Positions 54,059 through 63,700 of a stretch of DNA of 64,000 bases are shown piece after piece. Under the pieces are notes generated by a model, which saw only the letters and a program-made list of their open reading frames with translations, did not search any database and was not told the origin of the DNA. The position numbers were made by a program, and so were the translations under genes. Origin of the DNA: UBA2396 sp038042175 (GTDB taxonomy: Bacteria > Planctomycetota > Phycisphaerae > Phycisphaerales > UBA1924); contig CAYHQQ010000015.1 of the NCBI GenBank assembly GCA_964358855.1, positions 8,866 to 72,865 on the forward strand, read 5' to 3'. Position 1 is the first letter of the stretch. Each line of letters begins with the position of its first letter.

Positions 54059-54625
54059 ATGAACACTCACGTCACACGTCGTCCCAACCTCGCCAATCTC
54101 TCTCTTCTTATCGCTCTGGGCGCCATCGTCGGCGCGGCAAGTTCCCTGGCCGGCGCATCGTCGCATCAACCTCCGGCCCAACACGAGCCGGCAAGCTTCG
54201 ACTCCGTGCGAGTCACCCACTCACTCACGCTCGACGGTGCGAACCAGGTGCTCGCCGGCGCTCTTGCACAGGCCAGGGCCCTCAAGGCCGGCGGTGCGAT
54301 CGCCGTCGTGGACGAGGGCGGGCACCTAATCGCCTTTCAGCGCATCGACGACACCTTCGCCGCAGGGGCGGAAGTCTCCATCGGCAAGGCATCAACGGCC
54401 GCACTGTTCAAAAAGCCAACCAAGGCGTTCGAAGACTCGATCAAGGACGGGCGCAACGCGCTCCTGGGTGTGCGCGGAATGACACCGCTGCAGGGCGGCG
54501 TACCGATCATCCACGAAGGGCACGTCGTGGGCGCTATCGGCGTCAGCGGCGCCCACAGCCAAGCGGAAGACGAGCAAATCGCCATAGCCGGAGCGAGCGC
54601 GATCTCGACTCTGGCCGGCAAGTAA
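54059..54625 (+). CDS. Exported GlcG/HbpS-like protein
   Basis: The 188-residue protein has an export signal (LSLLIALGAIVGAASSLAGA) and a DUF336/GlcG domain: LDGANQVLAGALAQARALKA, AIAVVDEGGHLIAFQRID near 81, SIGKASTAALFKKPTKAFED near 108 and GGVPIIHEGHVVGAIGVSGA near 146. Family members include HbpS, which binds haem, and GlcG from glycolate loci. The ATG at 54059 follows TGGAG. It lies between the glucosidase and the YHS lipoprotein in the same direction. Such genes often sit beside oxidoreductases, consistent with the GMC protein here. Confidence 0.88.
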   Translation: MNTHVTRRPNLANLSLLIALGAIVGAASSLAGASSHQPPAQHEPASFDSVRVTHSLTLDGANQVLAGALAQARALKAGGAIAVVDEGGHLIAFQRIDDTFAAGAEVSIGKASTAALFKKPTKAFEDSIKDGRNALLGVRGMTPLQGGVPIIHEGHVVGAIGVSGAHSQAEDEQIAIAGASAISTLAGK

Positions 54626-54668
54626 CCCCATCACGCACACGCACCGCAACCGCCGCGAGACATACCAC

Positions 54669-55568
54669 ATGAACAACGTTCTGATTGCCTCCACTCTCAT
54701 TGCTCTCTCTTCTCTCACCGCCTGCTCGGGCCCCGGCCGCTGCGTCGGCGCGGCCGGCGCCTTGGCGGCGGGCCAGAATGCCAAGGTCCTGCTCAATCTG
54801 GATTCCGACGCCATTGCGATCCAGGGATACGACCCCGTCGCGTTCTTCACCAACGCCAAACCCGTGAAGGGCGACCCGGCATTCCGATCCGTTTATCGCG
54901 GGGCAACCTACCAGTTCACATCCGCCGAACACAAGAAGCTCTTCGACGCCAGCCCCGCCAAGTACGAGCCGCAGTTCGGCGGTTACTGCGCCTACGCGGC
55001 CTCCATCGACACGATCTCGCCGATCGACCCCACATTCTTCGAGATCGTGGATGGGCGACTGCTGCTCCAGCACAACAAGCGGGCCTGGGATAAGTGGCAC
55101 GAGGATGCCAAGGAAAACCTCGTGAAGGCCGACCGGAACTGGCCGGGCCTTGTCGACCGCGAGGGAAACCCGCCGCGGCTCCTCATCAACATCGATGAGC
55201 GTGGGCTGGCGATGGAAGGGTACGACCCTGTCTCGTACTTCACCGATGGCAAGCCAATCAAGGGCGACAACTCGATCGCCAGGTCTTTCCAAGGTGCGAC
55301 GTACCACTTCGCGAATGTCGAGCACAAAAACCTGTTCGAGAGGGACCCGAGCAAGTACGTGCCCCAGTACGGCGGGTTCTGCGGCTACGCGGCCTCGATC
55401 GACAAGGTCTCGCCCGCAAACCCGCAAATCTGGCAACTCGTCGACGGGCGACTGGTGCTGCAACACACGCCCGAAGCATTCCGCCTCTTCAATCAGGACC
55501 TCGCGGCAAACGACGCCAAGGCCAGAAAGTACTGGCCGGGACTCTCGCACCGGCGCTGTGAGAACTGA
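54669..55568 (+). CDS. Lipoprotein with two YHS-like domains
   Basis: The 299-residue protein has a lipobox (IALSSLTACSG) with lipidated Cys near 19. Two copies of a YHS domain follow: IQGYDPVAFFTNAKPVKGD with PQFGGYCAYAASI, and MEGYDPVSYFTDGKPIKGD with PQYGGFCGYAASI. Each copy ends VDGRLLLQH or VDGRLVLQH. The duplicated unit is about 120 residues, and the copies are close enough to be an internal duplication. Metal binding is suspected for this family. It is a paralogue of the YHS protein at 40197-41192. Confidence 0.88.
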   Translation: MNNVLIASTLIALSSLTACSGPGRCVGAAGALAAGQNAKVLLNLDSDAIAIQGYDPVAFFTNAKPVKGDPAFRSVYRGATYQFTSAEHKKLFDASPAKYEPQFGGYCAYAASIDTISPIDPTFFEIVDGRLLLQHNKRAWDKWHEDAKENLVKADRNWPGLVDREGNPPRLLINIDERGLAMEGYDPVSYFTDGKPIKGDNSIARSFQGATYHFANVEHKNLFERDPSKYVPQYGGFCGYAASIDKVSPANPQIWQLVDGRLVLQHTPEAFRLFNQDLAANDAKARKYWPGLSHRRCEN

Positions 55569-55626
55569 CCGCGCCGATCCCCCCGCCCTCATCGATCACA
55601 ACGACCCGAAACACAGGACCAGACCC

Positions 55627-57366
55627 ATGCGTCTCCCGCTCGCTCTCTCGCTCATCGCTTCCACTGCCCTTCCTCTCTCCGCCCTCGCGGGCCCCGATCA
55701 GTCGCCGCCCGTCCCCGACGCGGCTGTGGACCTTCGGACCCGCGAGGGCACCACGCTCGTCTCGGCCCATTGGCGGTTCGCCGACGCGGCCATCGTCGAC
55801 GCAGTCAACCGGGCGCCGACCCTCGACCTCTCACCAACCGGAGCGACCGTCAAAACGCACGACATCGCCCCACGGATCGGCACACCCGAGTTCGACAACG
55901 CCCAGTGGACCGAACTCGACGCGGCGACTCTGGAGCAGCGCCGCACCAATGGCAAGCTGGCCTTTGGGTGGTACAGGCTTGACGTCACGATTCCCGAGCG
56001 GGTGAACCAGCTTGGCGTTGCGGGCATGACGGCGATCCTTGAGATTGCTGTCGACGACTACGCGGAGGTCTGGGTGGATGGATCACTCCCTCAGGTGCTG
56101 GGAACGTCGGGCGGCCCTCTCATCAAGGGTTGGAACTCGCCCAATCGGGTTACGCTGACGACAAACGCCAGGCCGGGGCAGAAGATCCAGATCGCAGTAT
56201 TCGCGTCCAATGGTCCCTTGTCGGCGCCACCCTCAAACTACGTCTGGATCCGCTCGGCGACACTCGACTTCTACGCGCCCGGGCGGGCGATGACCAATCC
56301 CCCCAAGCCTGTCGAAGCAACGGTCCAGCGGATGGACCCGGCGATCGACGGCATCGTGCCCAAGGCTGCGAGATTCGAGAAGCTCGCCGACGCCTTCGCC
56401 TTCACCGAGGGACCCATCTGGGTGCCGGCGCTTCCCGCTGGGGCGAGCTATGGCGGCGGCGGAACCGGCGGCTATCTGCTCTTCAGCGACCCCAACAAAA
56501 ACGTCATCCACCGCTACGACCCAGGCACTGGCGAGGTCTCGATCTATCGCACCAAGTCCGGATACACCGACGGCGGCCCCGGCGCCGGTCCCAACATCGG
56601 CGAATACCACCAGCCAGGCTCCAACGGCCTCACGCTCGACTTCAAAGGCCGCCTCACAATCTGCGAGCACGGCAACCGGCGCGTCACCCGCCTTGAGCCC
56701 AATGGCACCATCACCGTGCTCGCCGATCGCTCGGGCGGCAAACGCCTCAACAGTCCCAACGACCTCGTCTATCGCTCCGACGGCGTCCTCTACTTCACCG
56801 ATCCGCCCTTCGGCCTGCCCAAGGTCTTCGACGATCCGCACAAGGAACTCGCGACCAGCGGCGTCTTCTGCCTTCGCGACGGCACGCTCTCGGTGGTCAG
56901 CACCGACCTCAAGGGCCCCAACGGCCTTGCATTCAGCCCCGACGAGAAGTACCTCTACGTCGACAATTGGGACGAGAAGAAGAAAGTCATCGTGCGGTAC
57001 GACGTCGCCAAGGACGGATCGCTCTCAAACGGGCGGGACTTTGTCGACCTCACGTCGAGCCTCCAGGGAGAGCTCTGCTTCGACGGACTCAAGGTCGACA
57101 CGCACGGAAATGTCTACGTCGCCTCGCCCGACGGCCTGCGGATCTACGACGAGACCGGAAAGCACCTGGGCACCATCGTGCTACCCGAGATCCCCGCCAA
57201 CTTCACGTTCGGTGATGCCGACGGCCAGTCACTCTACATCTGCGCCCGCACGGGCTTGTACCGGGTGCACCTTGAAGTACCGGGCATCCACCCCGCCGTC
57301 AATCCAACAGCACTCATTGCTGCAACTCCCGACTTGGCGCGCGAACGGTCGGCGCGATCGCGATAG
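55627..57366 (+). CDS. Secreted SMP-30/gluconolactonase-like protein with extra N-terminal domain
   Basis: The 579-residue protein has a signal peptide (MRLPLALSLIASTALPLSAL). A beta-sandwich domain of about 190 residues with carbohydrate-binding character (LDVTIPERVNQLGVAGMTAI, VDDYAEVWVDG) follows. A six-bladed SMP-30 propeller starts near 245: FAFTEGPIWV, GSNGLTLDFKGRLTICEHGN, SPNDLVYRSDGVLYFTDPPF and KGPNGLAFSPDEKYLYVDNW. The metal ligands E (TEGP), N (SPND) and D (YVDN) are present. It would open gluconolactone to gluconate, the step after glucose dehydrogenase. The ATG at 55627 lies 58 bases after the YHS lipoprotein. Confidence 0.9.
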   Translation: MRLPLALSLIASTALPLSALAGPDQSPPVPDAAVDLRTREGTTLVSAHWRFADAAIVDAVNRAPTLDLSPTGATVKTHDIAPRIGTPEFDNAQWTELDAATLEQRRTNGKLAFGWYRLDVTIPERVNQLGVAGMTAILEIAVDDYAEVWVDGSLPQVLGTSGGPLIKGWNSPNRVTLTTNARPGQKIQIAVFASNGPLSAPPSNYVWIRSATLDFYAPGRAMTNPPKPVEATVQRMDPAIDGIVPKAARFEKLADAFAFTEGPIWVPALPAGASYGGGGTGGYLLFSDPNKNVIHRYDPGTGEVSIYRTKSGYTDGGPGAGPNIGEYHQPGSNGLTLDFKGRLTICEHGNRRVTRLEPNGTITVLADRSGGKRLNSPNDLVYRSDGVLYFTDPPFGLPKVFDDPHKELATSGVFCLRDGTLSVVSTDLKGPNGLAFSPDEKYLYVDNWDEKKKVIVRYDVAKDGSLSNGRDFVDLTSSLQGELCFDGLKVDTHGNVYVASPDGLRIYDETGKHLGTIVLPEIPANFTFGDADGQSLYICARTGLYRVHLEVPGIHPAVNPTALIAATPDLARERSARSR

Positions 57367-57596
57367 CTCGGTCGCGTCCGCTGATGAGCGTAGTCATTCC
57401 GAAGATCACAACAACAGACCCGATTGCCCGGTGACCTTTGCGGGATACGGGCATCCAACAGGCGACTGCCGATTGAAAGGACGTTCCGTCTGATTTCGGA
57501 GTTGTGTACCCAAGCGTCAGCAGGAGCCTCTCCATGTGACCTAACCCAGTTTCCCTTGTCCCAACCCAACCCCTTTCCTTCCCGCCCGCGACAGGC

Positions 57597-58358
57597 TCAC
57601 AAGTTCCGCCGCCCCAGCAAGAATCTCCGCGCGATCCCCACGCTATATCGGCTCGCCACCGTTTCCACAAACGAATGAAAAGTCCCCGGCGCGTGCTCGT
57701 CTGCCGCATCTGAAATGACACGCACCACGCCAAACGGCACCCCGTACTCCGCGCACACCTGCGCCACCGCCGCCCCCTCCATCTCCACACACACAGCCCC
57801 CTCGATCGCCGCCCGCAGCTCCGCCGCCTCTGAAGCCCGCGCGATAAATCGATCGCCGCTCACCACCGTCCCCACGACAACCCGCGGCCTTCGCCCGGGC
57901 GCGGGGCCAATCCCGCCACCAGCCGCACCGCAGGCATCCTCCACAAACGCACTCGCCGCCCGCACAAGCGACTCGCGGATCGACGCGTCGGTCTCCAAAC
58001 CCGCACGCCCCGTCAGCGGCACCTCAAACCGCGGAAACAATGGCCTCGCATCCATGTCGTGCTGATACAGCTTGTCCGCCACCACAATGTCCCCGACATG
58101 CAGCCCCGGCGCCAGCCCTCCGGCAACCCCGGTGAACACGATCGCCTGGACGCCGAATCGCGAGATGAGCTCGGTCGCCGTCGTCGCCGCGGCCACCTTT
58201 CCCCAGCGCGAGAACACCGCCACGCACTCGCGCCCGCACATCCGCCCGGTGTGGAACGTGCGCCCTCCGTGTTCAAACCCTAGCAGAGGCCCGTCCGCCA
58301 GCTCGTGCAACGCCAGCTCCAGCTCTTCGGGCATCGCACTCATCAGTCCAATGACCAT
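57597..58358 (-). CDS. MTA/SAH nucleosidase-type phosphorylase-superfamily enzyme
   Basis: The 253-residue enzyme begins VIGLMSAMPEELELALHELA and has VFTGVAGGLAPGLHVGDIVV near 73. Next are SGDRFIARASEAAELRA near 164, CVEMEGAAVAQVCAEYGVPF near 187 and VISDAADEHAPGTFHSF near 211. The catalytic Glu (MPEE), the Met-Glu pair (VEMEG) and Asp (SDAAD) match MTA/SAH nucleosidases, which split methylthioadenosine and S-adenosylhomocysteine to adenine. An insert near 135-150 (GAAGGGIGPAPGRRP) is unusual. A futalosine or nucleoside variant cannot be excluded. It ends the window's only minus-strand gene group near the GH32 gene. Confidence 0.88.
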   Translation of the reverse strand: MVIGLMSAMPEELELALHELADGPLLGFEHGGRTFHTGRMCGRECVAVFSRWGKVAAATTATELISRFGVQAIVFTGVAGGLAPGLHVGDIVVADKLYQHDMDARPLFPRFEVPLTGRAGLETDASIRESLVRAASAFVEDACGAAGGGIGPAPGRRPRVVVGTVVSGDRFIARASEAAELRAAIEGAVCVEMEGAAVAQVCAEYGVPFGVVRVISDAADEHAPGTFHSFVETVASRYSVGIARRFLLGRRNL

Positions 58359-58382
58359 GAAGTTCCCCTCGAGCCCGAGCCA

Positions 58383-58853
58383 TCAAGGCCACAGCTCATC
58401 CGCCCGCAATTCCAGCACCCGCGCCGTGCCGCCCTCGCTGGCCACTTCAATCCCGCCGCCGCCGACCTTTGCCGCCGTCAGCATCGATATGGCCCCATCC
58501 GCCGCGAAGATCTCCAGCGATGTTCGATCCGCCAGCACCCGCAGCGAGATCTTCCCGTCTCGCATGGCCAGCGGCGCCGATCGCCCGTCGCAAGTCAGGG
58601 TCTTCCCCACCACGTCGTAGCGAATCGCCATCCCGCGCACCATGAGAGTCACGGCGGTCGCCGTCTGAACCTCAATCGTCGCCCAGATGTCGTACGTCTC
58701 CCTTTGCCCCTCCAGCCGCACCGGAGTCCCCGGGGCCGCCACCGCGTCCTTCTTCACCCACTCCTTCCCGTACAGCAGCTCAATCTCCCTCACCGGCCAG
58801 CTGCACAGCCGAATCCCATCGGGGGTCGTCCGCAGCGTCAACTCGCACGGAAA
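58383..58853 (-). pseudogene. C-terminal beta-sandwich of GH32 gene, after in-frame TAG
   Basis: This stretch continues the GH32 frame directly after the TAG at 58854-58856: FPCELTLRTTPDGIRLCSWP, then VREIELLYGKEW, and ends with the GH32 beta-sandwich hallmark ISLRVLADRTSLEIFAADGA. No ribosome-binding site or good start codon lies at its 5' end, so it is unlikely to be made on its own. If the TAG were read through, the gene would be 705 residues, a normal length for a two-part exported GH32 enzyme. Confidence 0.7.
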
Positions 58854-60500
58854 CTACATCATCTGGTTGAACGGCATCCCCGGCGCGTCGATTCGCGCCC
58901 AGCCGATCTGGATCCGACGGCCATCTGGCGTCTGGCTGAATGTCTGGGCCGCGTAGAACCTATCGCTGCGATTTCCGGGCAGCTTCATCGACTCGGGTGT
59001 GAACTTCTCTCCGTCAAACGCCCCCACTATGTACTCGCTGCTCGCCGCCGTCAGCACCCATCGCGATCCGCCCTTCCCACCATCCACCGGCAATCCGAAG
59101 AGGTCCGGACACTCATAGAACCCACTAATTCTGCTGCGGAACTTCCACACCTTCAGATCCGTCGACGTGTAGAACGAAATCCCCTGGCGATCCCTCTCCA
59201 CCTTCTCGCCCGGCTTCTCGTCATAAACCGCCATGACACAGCTCTTCGTTGGCTCGTGCCACAGAAGCCGCGGGTCGCGCCCTTCGTGCTTGACCACCGG
59301 GTTTCCCGCGAACTCGGTGAACGTGCGCCCGCGATCGTTGCTGTACACGATGCACTCGCCGCGTCCGGTGCTTGTGTAGGCGGCGACGATGACGTCCTCG
59401 GCCCCCGTCTTGAACCCTCCGCTGTTCGCCGCGTCCACCACCGCGCTCCCCGAGTACGCCCAGTCACCAAACGCGTGCGGATACACGGCGACCGGCAACT
59501 CCTTCCAGTGCACCAGGTCCGCGCTCACCGCGTGCCCCCAGTGCATGTTCCCCCACTCCCACCCGTACGGATTGTGCTGGTAGTACATGTGGTACTCGCC
59601 GCCCGAGTACACAAGCCCGTTCGGATCGTTCAACCACCCGCGGCGACTCGAGAAATGGAACTGGGGCCGCAGCGCCTCTTTGTACAAAGGCACCCCCACC
59701 GCGCGGATCTCATCCGCCTGCTCAATCGCCCCAAGCGCCGCCCCGCCGGCCGGCAACCGATCGGCCCGCACCACGATTTCCGTTCCCTTGAACGCGGTCA
59801 GATCCAGAAACACCCAGAAGTCCGGCGCCTTGTCCGACAGCCGGATCTCAAACTCCCGCTGCACCTTTCCACCCACCAGCACGCCCACCCGCCGCACCGG
59901 CGCGTCCCTGCGAACCGGCAGATTCAGATACCGCTTCTCGACCGTGATCGCCCGCGTCGGCCCGATGGCAATCGCCGGCGGCGGCGCGTCCGTCAGCACG
60001 ATCTGATCGACATTGACATGCCCCCATCCTCCAGTCGCCGCGTCCACGATCTCAAGATGCCCCGTCTTCCCCGCCCACTCCGCCACGTCCCACGCCACAA
60101 GCTCCAGCGCCTCGCTCCCCCCCGGATTCACATTCGCCCCCGTCGCCGTCCGCACCACCTTCCCATCCACGAGCAGGTTCATGCACGTCTTGCCCTCAAA
60201 CCCGCCGCCGCCGATCAAAAACGTCATCGCCTTGCGAGAAATCTCAAACTCCGGCGACGTCAGCGTCCCAACCTTGCCATCGCCACCAAGAAAGCTGTCC
60301 ACCAGCCCCTTGCCCTCAAACCCCGTCACCGCCATCTGCCCAGGCAGCGTCCCCCTCGCCGGCCCCGCCCCAAACGCCTCCCCCGCCGCCACCCATTTCC
60401 CATAGTCCGCCCCCTCAAAGTCCGCCACAACCACATCGGGCTGCCCCACCCCCACCGCGGCCATGCTCCCCATCATCGTCGCAATCATCAAAGTCATCAT
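58854..60500 (-). CDS. GH32 fructan hydrolase (levanase/invertase-like), ends at in-frame TAG
   Basis: The 548-residue protein has an export signal (MMTLMIATMMGSMAAVGVG), a 200-residue N-terminal domain, then a five-bladed GH32 propeller. The nucleophile motif WLNDPNG is near residue 290, GRDPRLLW near 415 and the acid/base YECPDLFGLP near 460. It would cleave fructose from levan, inulin or sucrose. The frame ends ...MPFNQMM-TAG exactly where GH32 proteins continue into the C-terminal beta-sandwich, and the missing part follows in frame. The propeller holds all catalytic residues, but GH32 enzymes generally need the sandwich for folding. The ATG at 60500 is the likeliest of several near starts. 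Confidence 0.8.
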   Translation of the reverse strand: MMTLMIATMMGSMAAVGVGQPDVVVADFEGADYGKWVAAGEAFGAGPARGTLPGQMAVTGFEGKGLVDSFLGGDGKVGTLTSPEFEISRKAMTFLIGGGGFEGKTCMNLLVDGKVVRTATGANVNPGGSEALELVAWDVAEWAGKTGHLEIVDAATGGWGHVNVDQIVLTDAPPPAIAIGPTRAITVEKRYLNLPVRRDAPVRRVGVLVGGKVQREFEIRLSDKAPDFWVFLDLTAFKGTEIVVRADRLPAGGAALGAIEQADEIRAVGVPLYKEALRPQFHFSSRRGWLNDPNGLVYSGGEYHMYYQHNPYGWEWGNMHWGHAVSADLVHWKELPVAVYPHAFGDWAYSGSAVVDAANSGGFKTGAEDVIVAAYTSTGRGECIVYSNDRGRTFTEFAGNPVVKHEGRDPRLLWHEPTKSCVMAVYDEKPGEKVERDRQGISFYTSTDLKVWKFRSRISGFYECPDLFGLPVDGGKGGSRWVLTAASSEYIVGAFDGEKFTPESMKLPGNRSDRFYAAQTFSQTPDGRRIQIGWARIDAPGMPFNQMM

Positions 60501-60522
60501 GCGGCCATCATACAAGCCATTG

Positions 60523-60640
60523 CATCACAGAGATCACAGGGGACACAGAGAGAGATGCAGTGAAAAAACCACTGATCCATTCCCAACCCGCTCCCTGCCT
60601 TTCCCCTGTGCTCTCTGTGCTCCCTGTGGTTTCATCCCTG
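60523..60640. repeat. CACAGAG-type inverted intergenic repeat
   Basis: A left arm (60523-60562) is built of cacagag/cacagg words and a right arm (60603-60637) of the complementary ctctgtg/ccctgtg words. Together they make an imperfect inverted repeat between the GH32 and GH95 genes. The translated words HRDHRGHRE and ALCAPCG are the familiar signature of this dispersed bacterial repeat. It may act as a transcript boundary between the divergent genes. Confidence 0.65.
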
Positions 60641-60710
60641 ACTTTCTTTCGCCCGCAGCGCCCCAGCACGCCCGACGAGATTCGGGCACAATGCAACCGG
60701 AGGCTTGATC

Positions 60711-63700
60711 ATGACCCAGTATCACCGACCAACTTGCGGAATCGTTTCCTTTGTCGCACGACTCTTGTCGGTGACGATGGTCCTCGCGGCCACCACCCTC
60801 GGGCTCGCCCGCACGGCCGCCGCCGATCCCCCCGCCGCCCTCCCCTTCACCGGCTCCGGCGACATCGTGCAAACCCCCTCCTGCCCCGCCCTCGAACTTC
60901 ACAACGAACTCACCCTCGAAGCCTGGATCCGTCCCGCCAAGTTCGACGCCCCCGGCGTCCGCCTCATCGACAAAACCCAAGCCGGCACCCAGATCGGCTA
61001 CATGCTCGATACCTACCCGGGCAACTCCCTCCGCTTCCTCCTCGCCGAAGGCCAGCTCACCGCCCCCAATGCCCTCACACCCAACGAGTGGGCTCATGTC
61101 GTCGGCATCTTCAGCGTCCCACACAACACCTACGCCCTCTACGTCAACGGCAAAAAGGTCGCCGACGCCGGACACCCCGGCATGAAGCCCCTCACCATCG
61201 GCAAGCAGCCCCTTCGCATCGGCGCTGATAGCGATGGTGCCCACCGCTACAAAGGCGACATGGCCCGCGTCGCCATCTACTCCCGCGCCCTGAGCGAAAC
61301 CGAAATCACCCGCCTCGCCAAAGAACCCGATCGCCGCTCACTCGGCCTCGAAGCCCGCGTCGCCGATTGGGACTTCCGCGCCCCAGGCCGCCTCGCTTAC
61401 GTCAGCGAAACCCCCTCCGGCCGCCTCGAACTCTCTCACCCCGCGAGACTCACCGGCTCCGCACCGCCTCCGCCCCAACCCCGCACCACCCTCTGGTACC
61501 GCCAGCCCGCCGCCGACTGGAACCAAGCCCTCCCCCTCGGCAATGGCCGCCTGGGCGCCATGGTCTTCGGCGGCATCGAACACGAGCTCCTCCAGCTCAA
61601 CGAAACCACCCTCTGGTCCGGCCGCCCACACAGCTACGCAATCAAAGGCGCCTCCTCCAACCTCCCCGAAGTCCGCCGCCTCCTTTTCGCAGGCCAGAAC
61701 AACGCCGCCGCCGAACTCGCCGGCAAAACCATGATGGGCTCGCCCGTCCTCCAGCAGAGCTATCAGCCGCTGGGCGACCTCGACCTCCGCTTCGACGCGC
61801 CCAAAGGTGCAAGAGACGAAGTCTTCGACTACCGGCGCGAGCTCGACGTACGCGATGGCATCGCCCGCGTCCGCTACAAAGTCGGCGATGTCACCTTCAC
61901 CCGCGAGTGCTTCATCTCCGCTCCCGATCAGGTCCTCGTCGTCCACCTCACCGCCGACCGCGCAGACGCCCTGAACTTCTCCGCCGCAATCACCTCCCCC
62001 CACTCCCACCAGCAGACCACCCTCCAGGAACCCGGTCTCCACGTCCTCCGCGGCCAGTGGCACGGCGATGGCAAAGACCGCGACCTGACCGCCGGCGTCG
62101 ATGGTGCCGGCACCCGATTCGAAATCGCCCTCAGCGTCGACGCCGGCGGCGGCCACATGACCTCCGTCGATGGACGCATCGTCGTCCGCAACGCGCATCA
62201 AGCAACCCTCATCCTCGCCGCCGCCACAAGCTTCAAGAACTACCACGACATCTCCGGTGACCCCGCATCGATCTGGCTCCCTCAACTCTCCGCCGCCACC
62301 AAAAAGAAATACAACCAGCTCCTCCAATCCCACCTCACCGACATCCACCGCCTCATGGACCGCATGACCTTTGACCTCGGCGGCGAAAAGGCCGCCAGCG
62401 AACCTACCGACGTCCGCCTCGCCCACGTGCGCGAAGGCACCCCCGACCCCGACCTCTGCGCCCTCTACTTCCAGTTCGGCCGCTATCTCCTTGCTTCCTC
62501 CAGCCGCCCCGGTGGCCAGCCCGCCAACCTCCAAGGCCTCTGGAACAAGGACACCAATCCCGCTTGGGGCAGCAAGTGGACCGTCAACATCAACACCGAG
62601 ATGAACTACTGGCCCGCCGAAGTCTGCAACCTCGCCGAGTGCCACGAACCCCTCTTCGACCTGCTCGACGACATCTCCGTCACCGGCGCCGAAGTCGCCC
62701 ACGAGCTCTACAACGCCCGCGGCTGGGTCCTCCACCACAACGCCGACCTCTGGCGCGGGGCCGCCCCCGTCGACGGCGTCTGGGGCGTCTGGCCCATGGC
62801 CGGCGCGTGGCTCTCGCGCCACCCCTGGGAGCATTACACCTTCAGCGGCGACAAAGTCTTCCTCGAACGCCGCGCCTGGCCCCTCATGAAAGGTGCCGCC
62901 CGCTTCATCCTCGACTTCCTCATCGAAGCCCCGCCAGGCACGCCCGCCGCCGGCAAACTCGTCACGAGCCCCTCACACTCCCCCGAAAACTCCTTCCGCA
63001 AAGCCGACGGCACCAACTCGTCCTTCACCTACGCCGCCACCATGGACCTCTCCATCGTCCGCGATCTCCTCACCAACTGCATCAGCGCGATCGACACGCT
63101 CGACGCCCTCCACGGCGGCGGTTCCAAATTCGAGCCCGACTTCCGCAAGGAACTCGCCTCCGCCCTCGCTCGCCTCGCCCCGCTCCAGATCAGCCCCAAA
63201 GACGGCCGCCTGCAAGAGTGGATCGAGGACTACGACGAACCCGAACCCGGCCACCGCCACATGTCCCACCTCTTTGGCCTTCACCCCGGCTCCGAAATCA
63301 CCCCACGCGGCACCCCCGCCCTCACCGCCGCCGCCCGCAAAAGCCTCGAATACCGCCTCTCCCACGGCGGCGGCGGCACCGGCTGGAGCCGCGCCTGGGT
63401 CGTCAACTTCTTCGCCCGCCTCCAAGACGGCGACCAAGCCCACAAAAACCTCCAGCTCCTCCTCGCCCGCTCCACCCTTCCGAATCTCTTCGACAACCAC
63501 CCACCCTTCCAAATCGACGGCAACTTCGGCGGCACCGCCGCCATCGCCGAGATGCTCCTCCAATCTCACGCCCAAGACCTCACCCACACCCCCGAACTCA
63601 CCCTCCTCCCCGCCCTCCCCGCCGCCTGGCCCACCGGCCACATCACCGGCCTCCGCGCCCGCGGCGGCTTCGAGCTCGACCTCTCCTGGCAAAACTCCAA

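Noticed and set aside
42326..60500. Genome-wide reassignment of TAG as a sense codon to explain the two in-frame TAGs.
   Set aside because: Several intact genes here end normally in TAG (for example the Lhr helicase, MGH1 glucosidase, SMP-30 and GH95 genes), so TAG works as a stop codon. Local error, mutation or rare recoding remain possible.
58305..60563. Plus-strand open frame of 752 codons opposite GH32.
   Set aside because: Arg/His/Pro-rich antisense shadow; the GH32 motifs on the minus strand are decisive.
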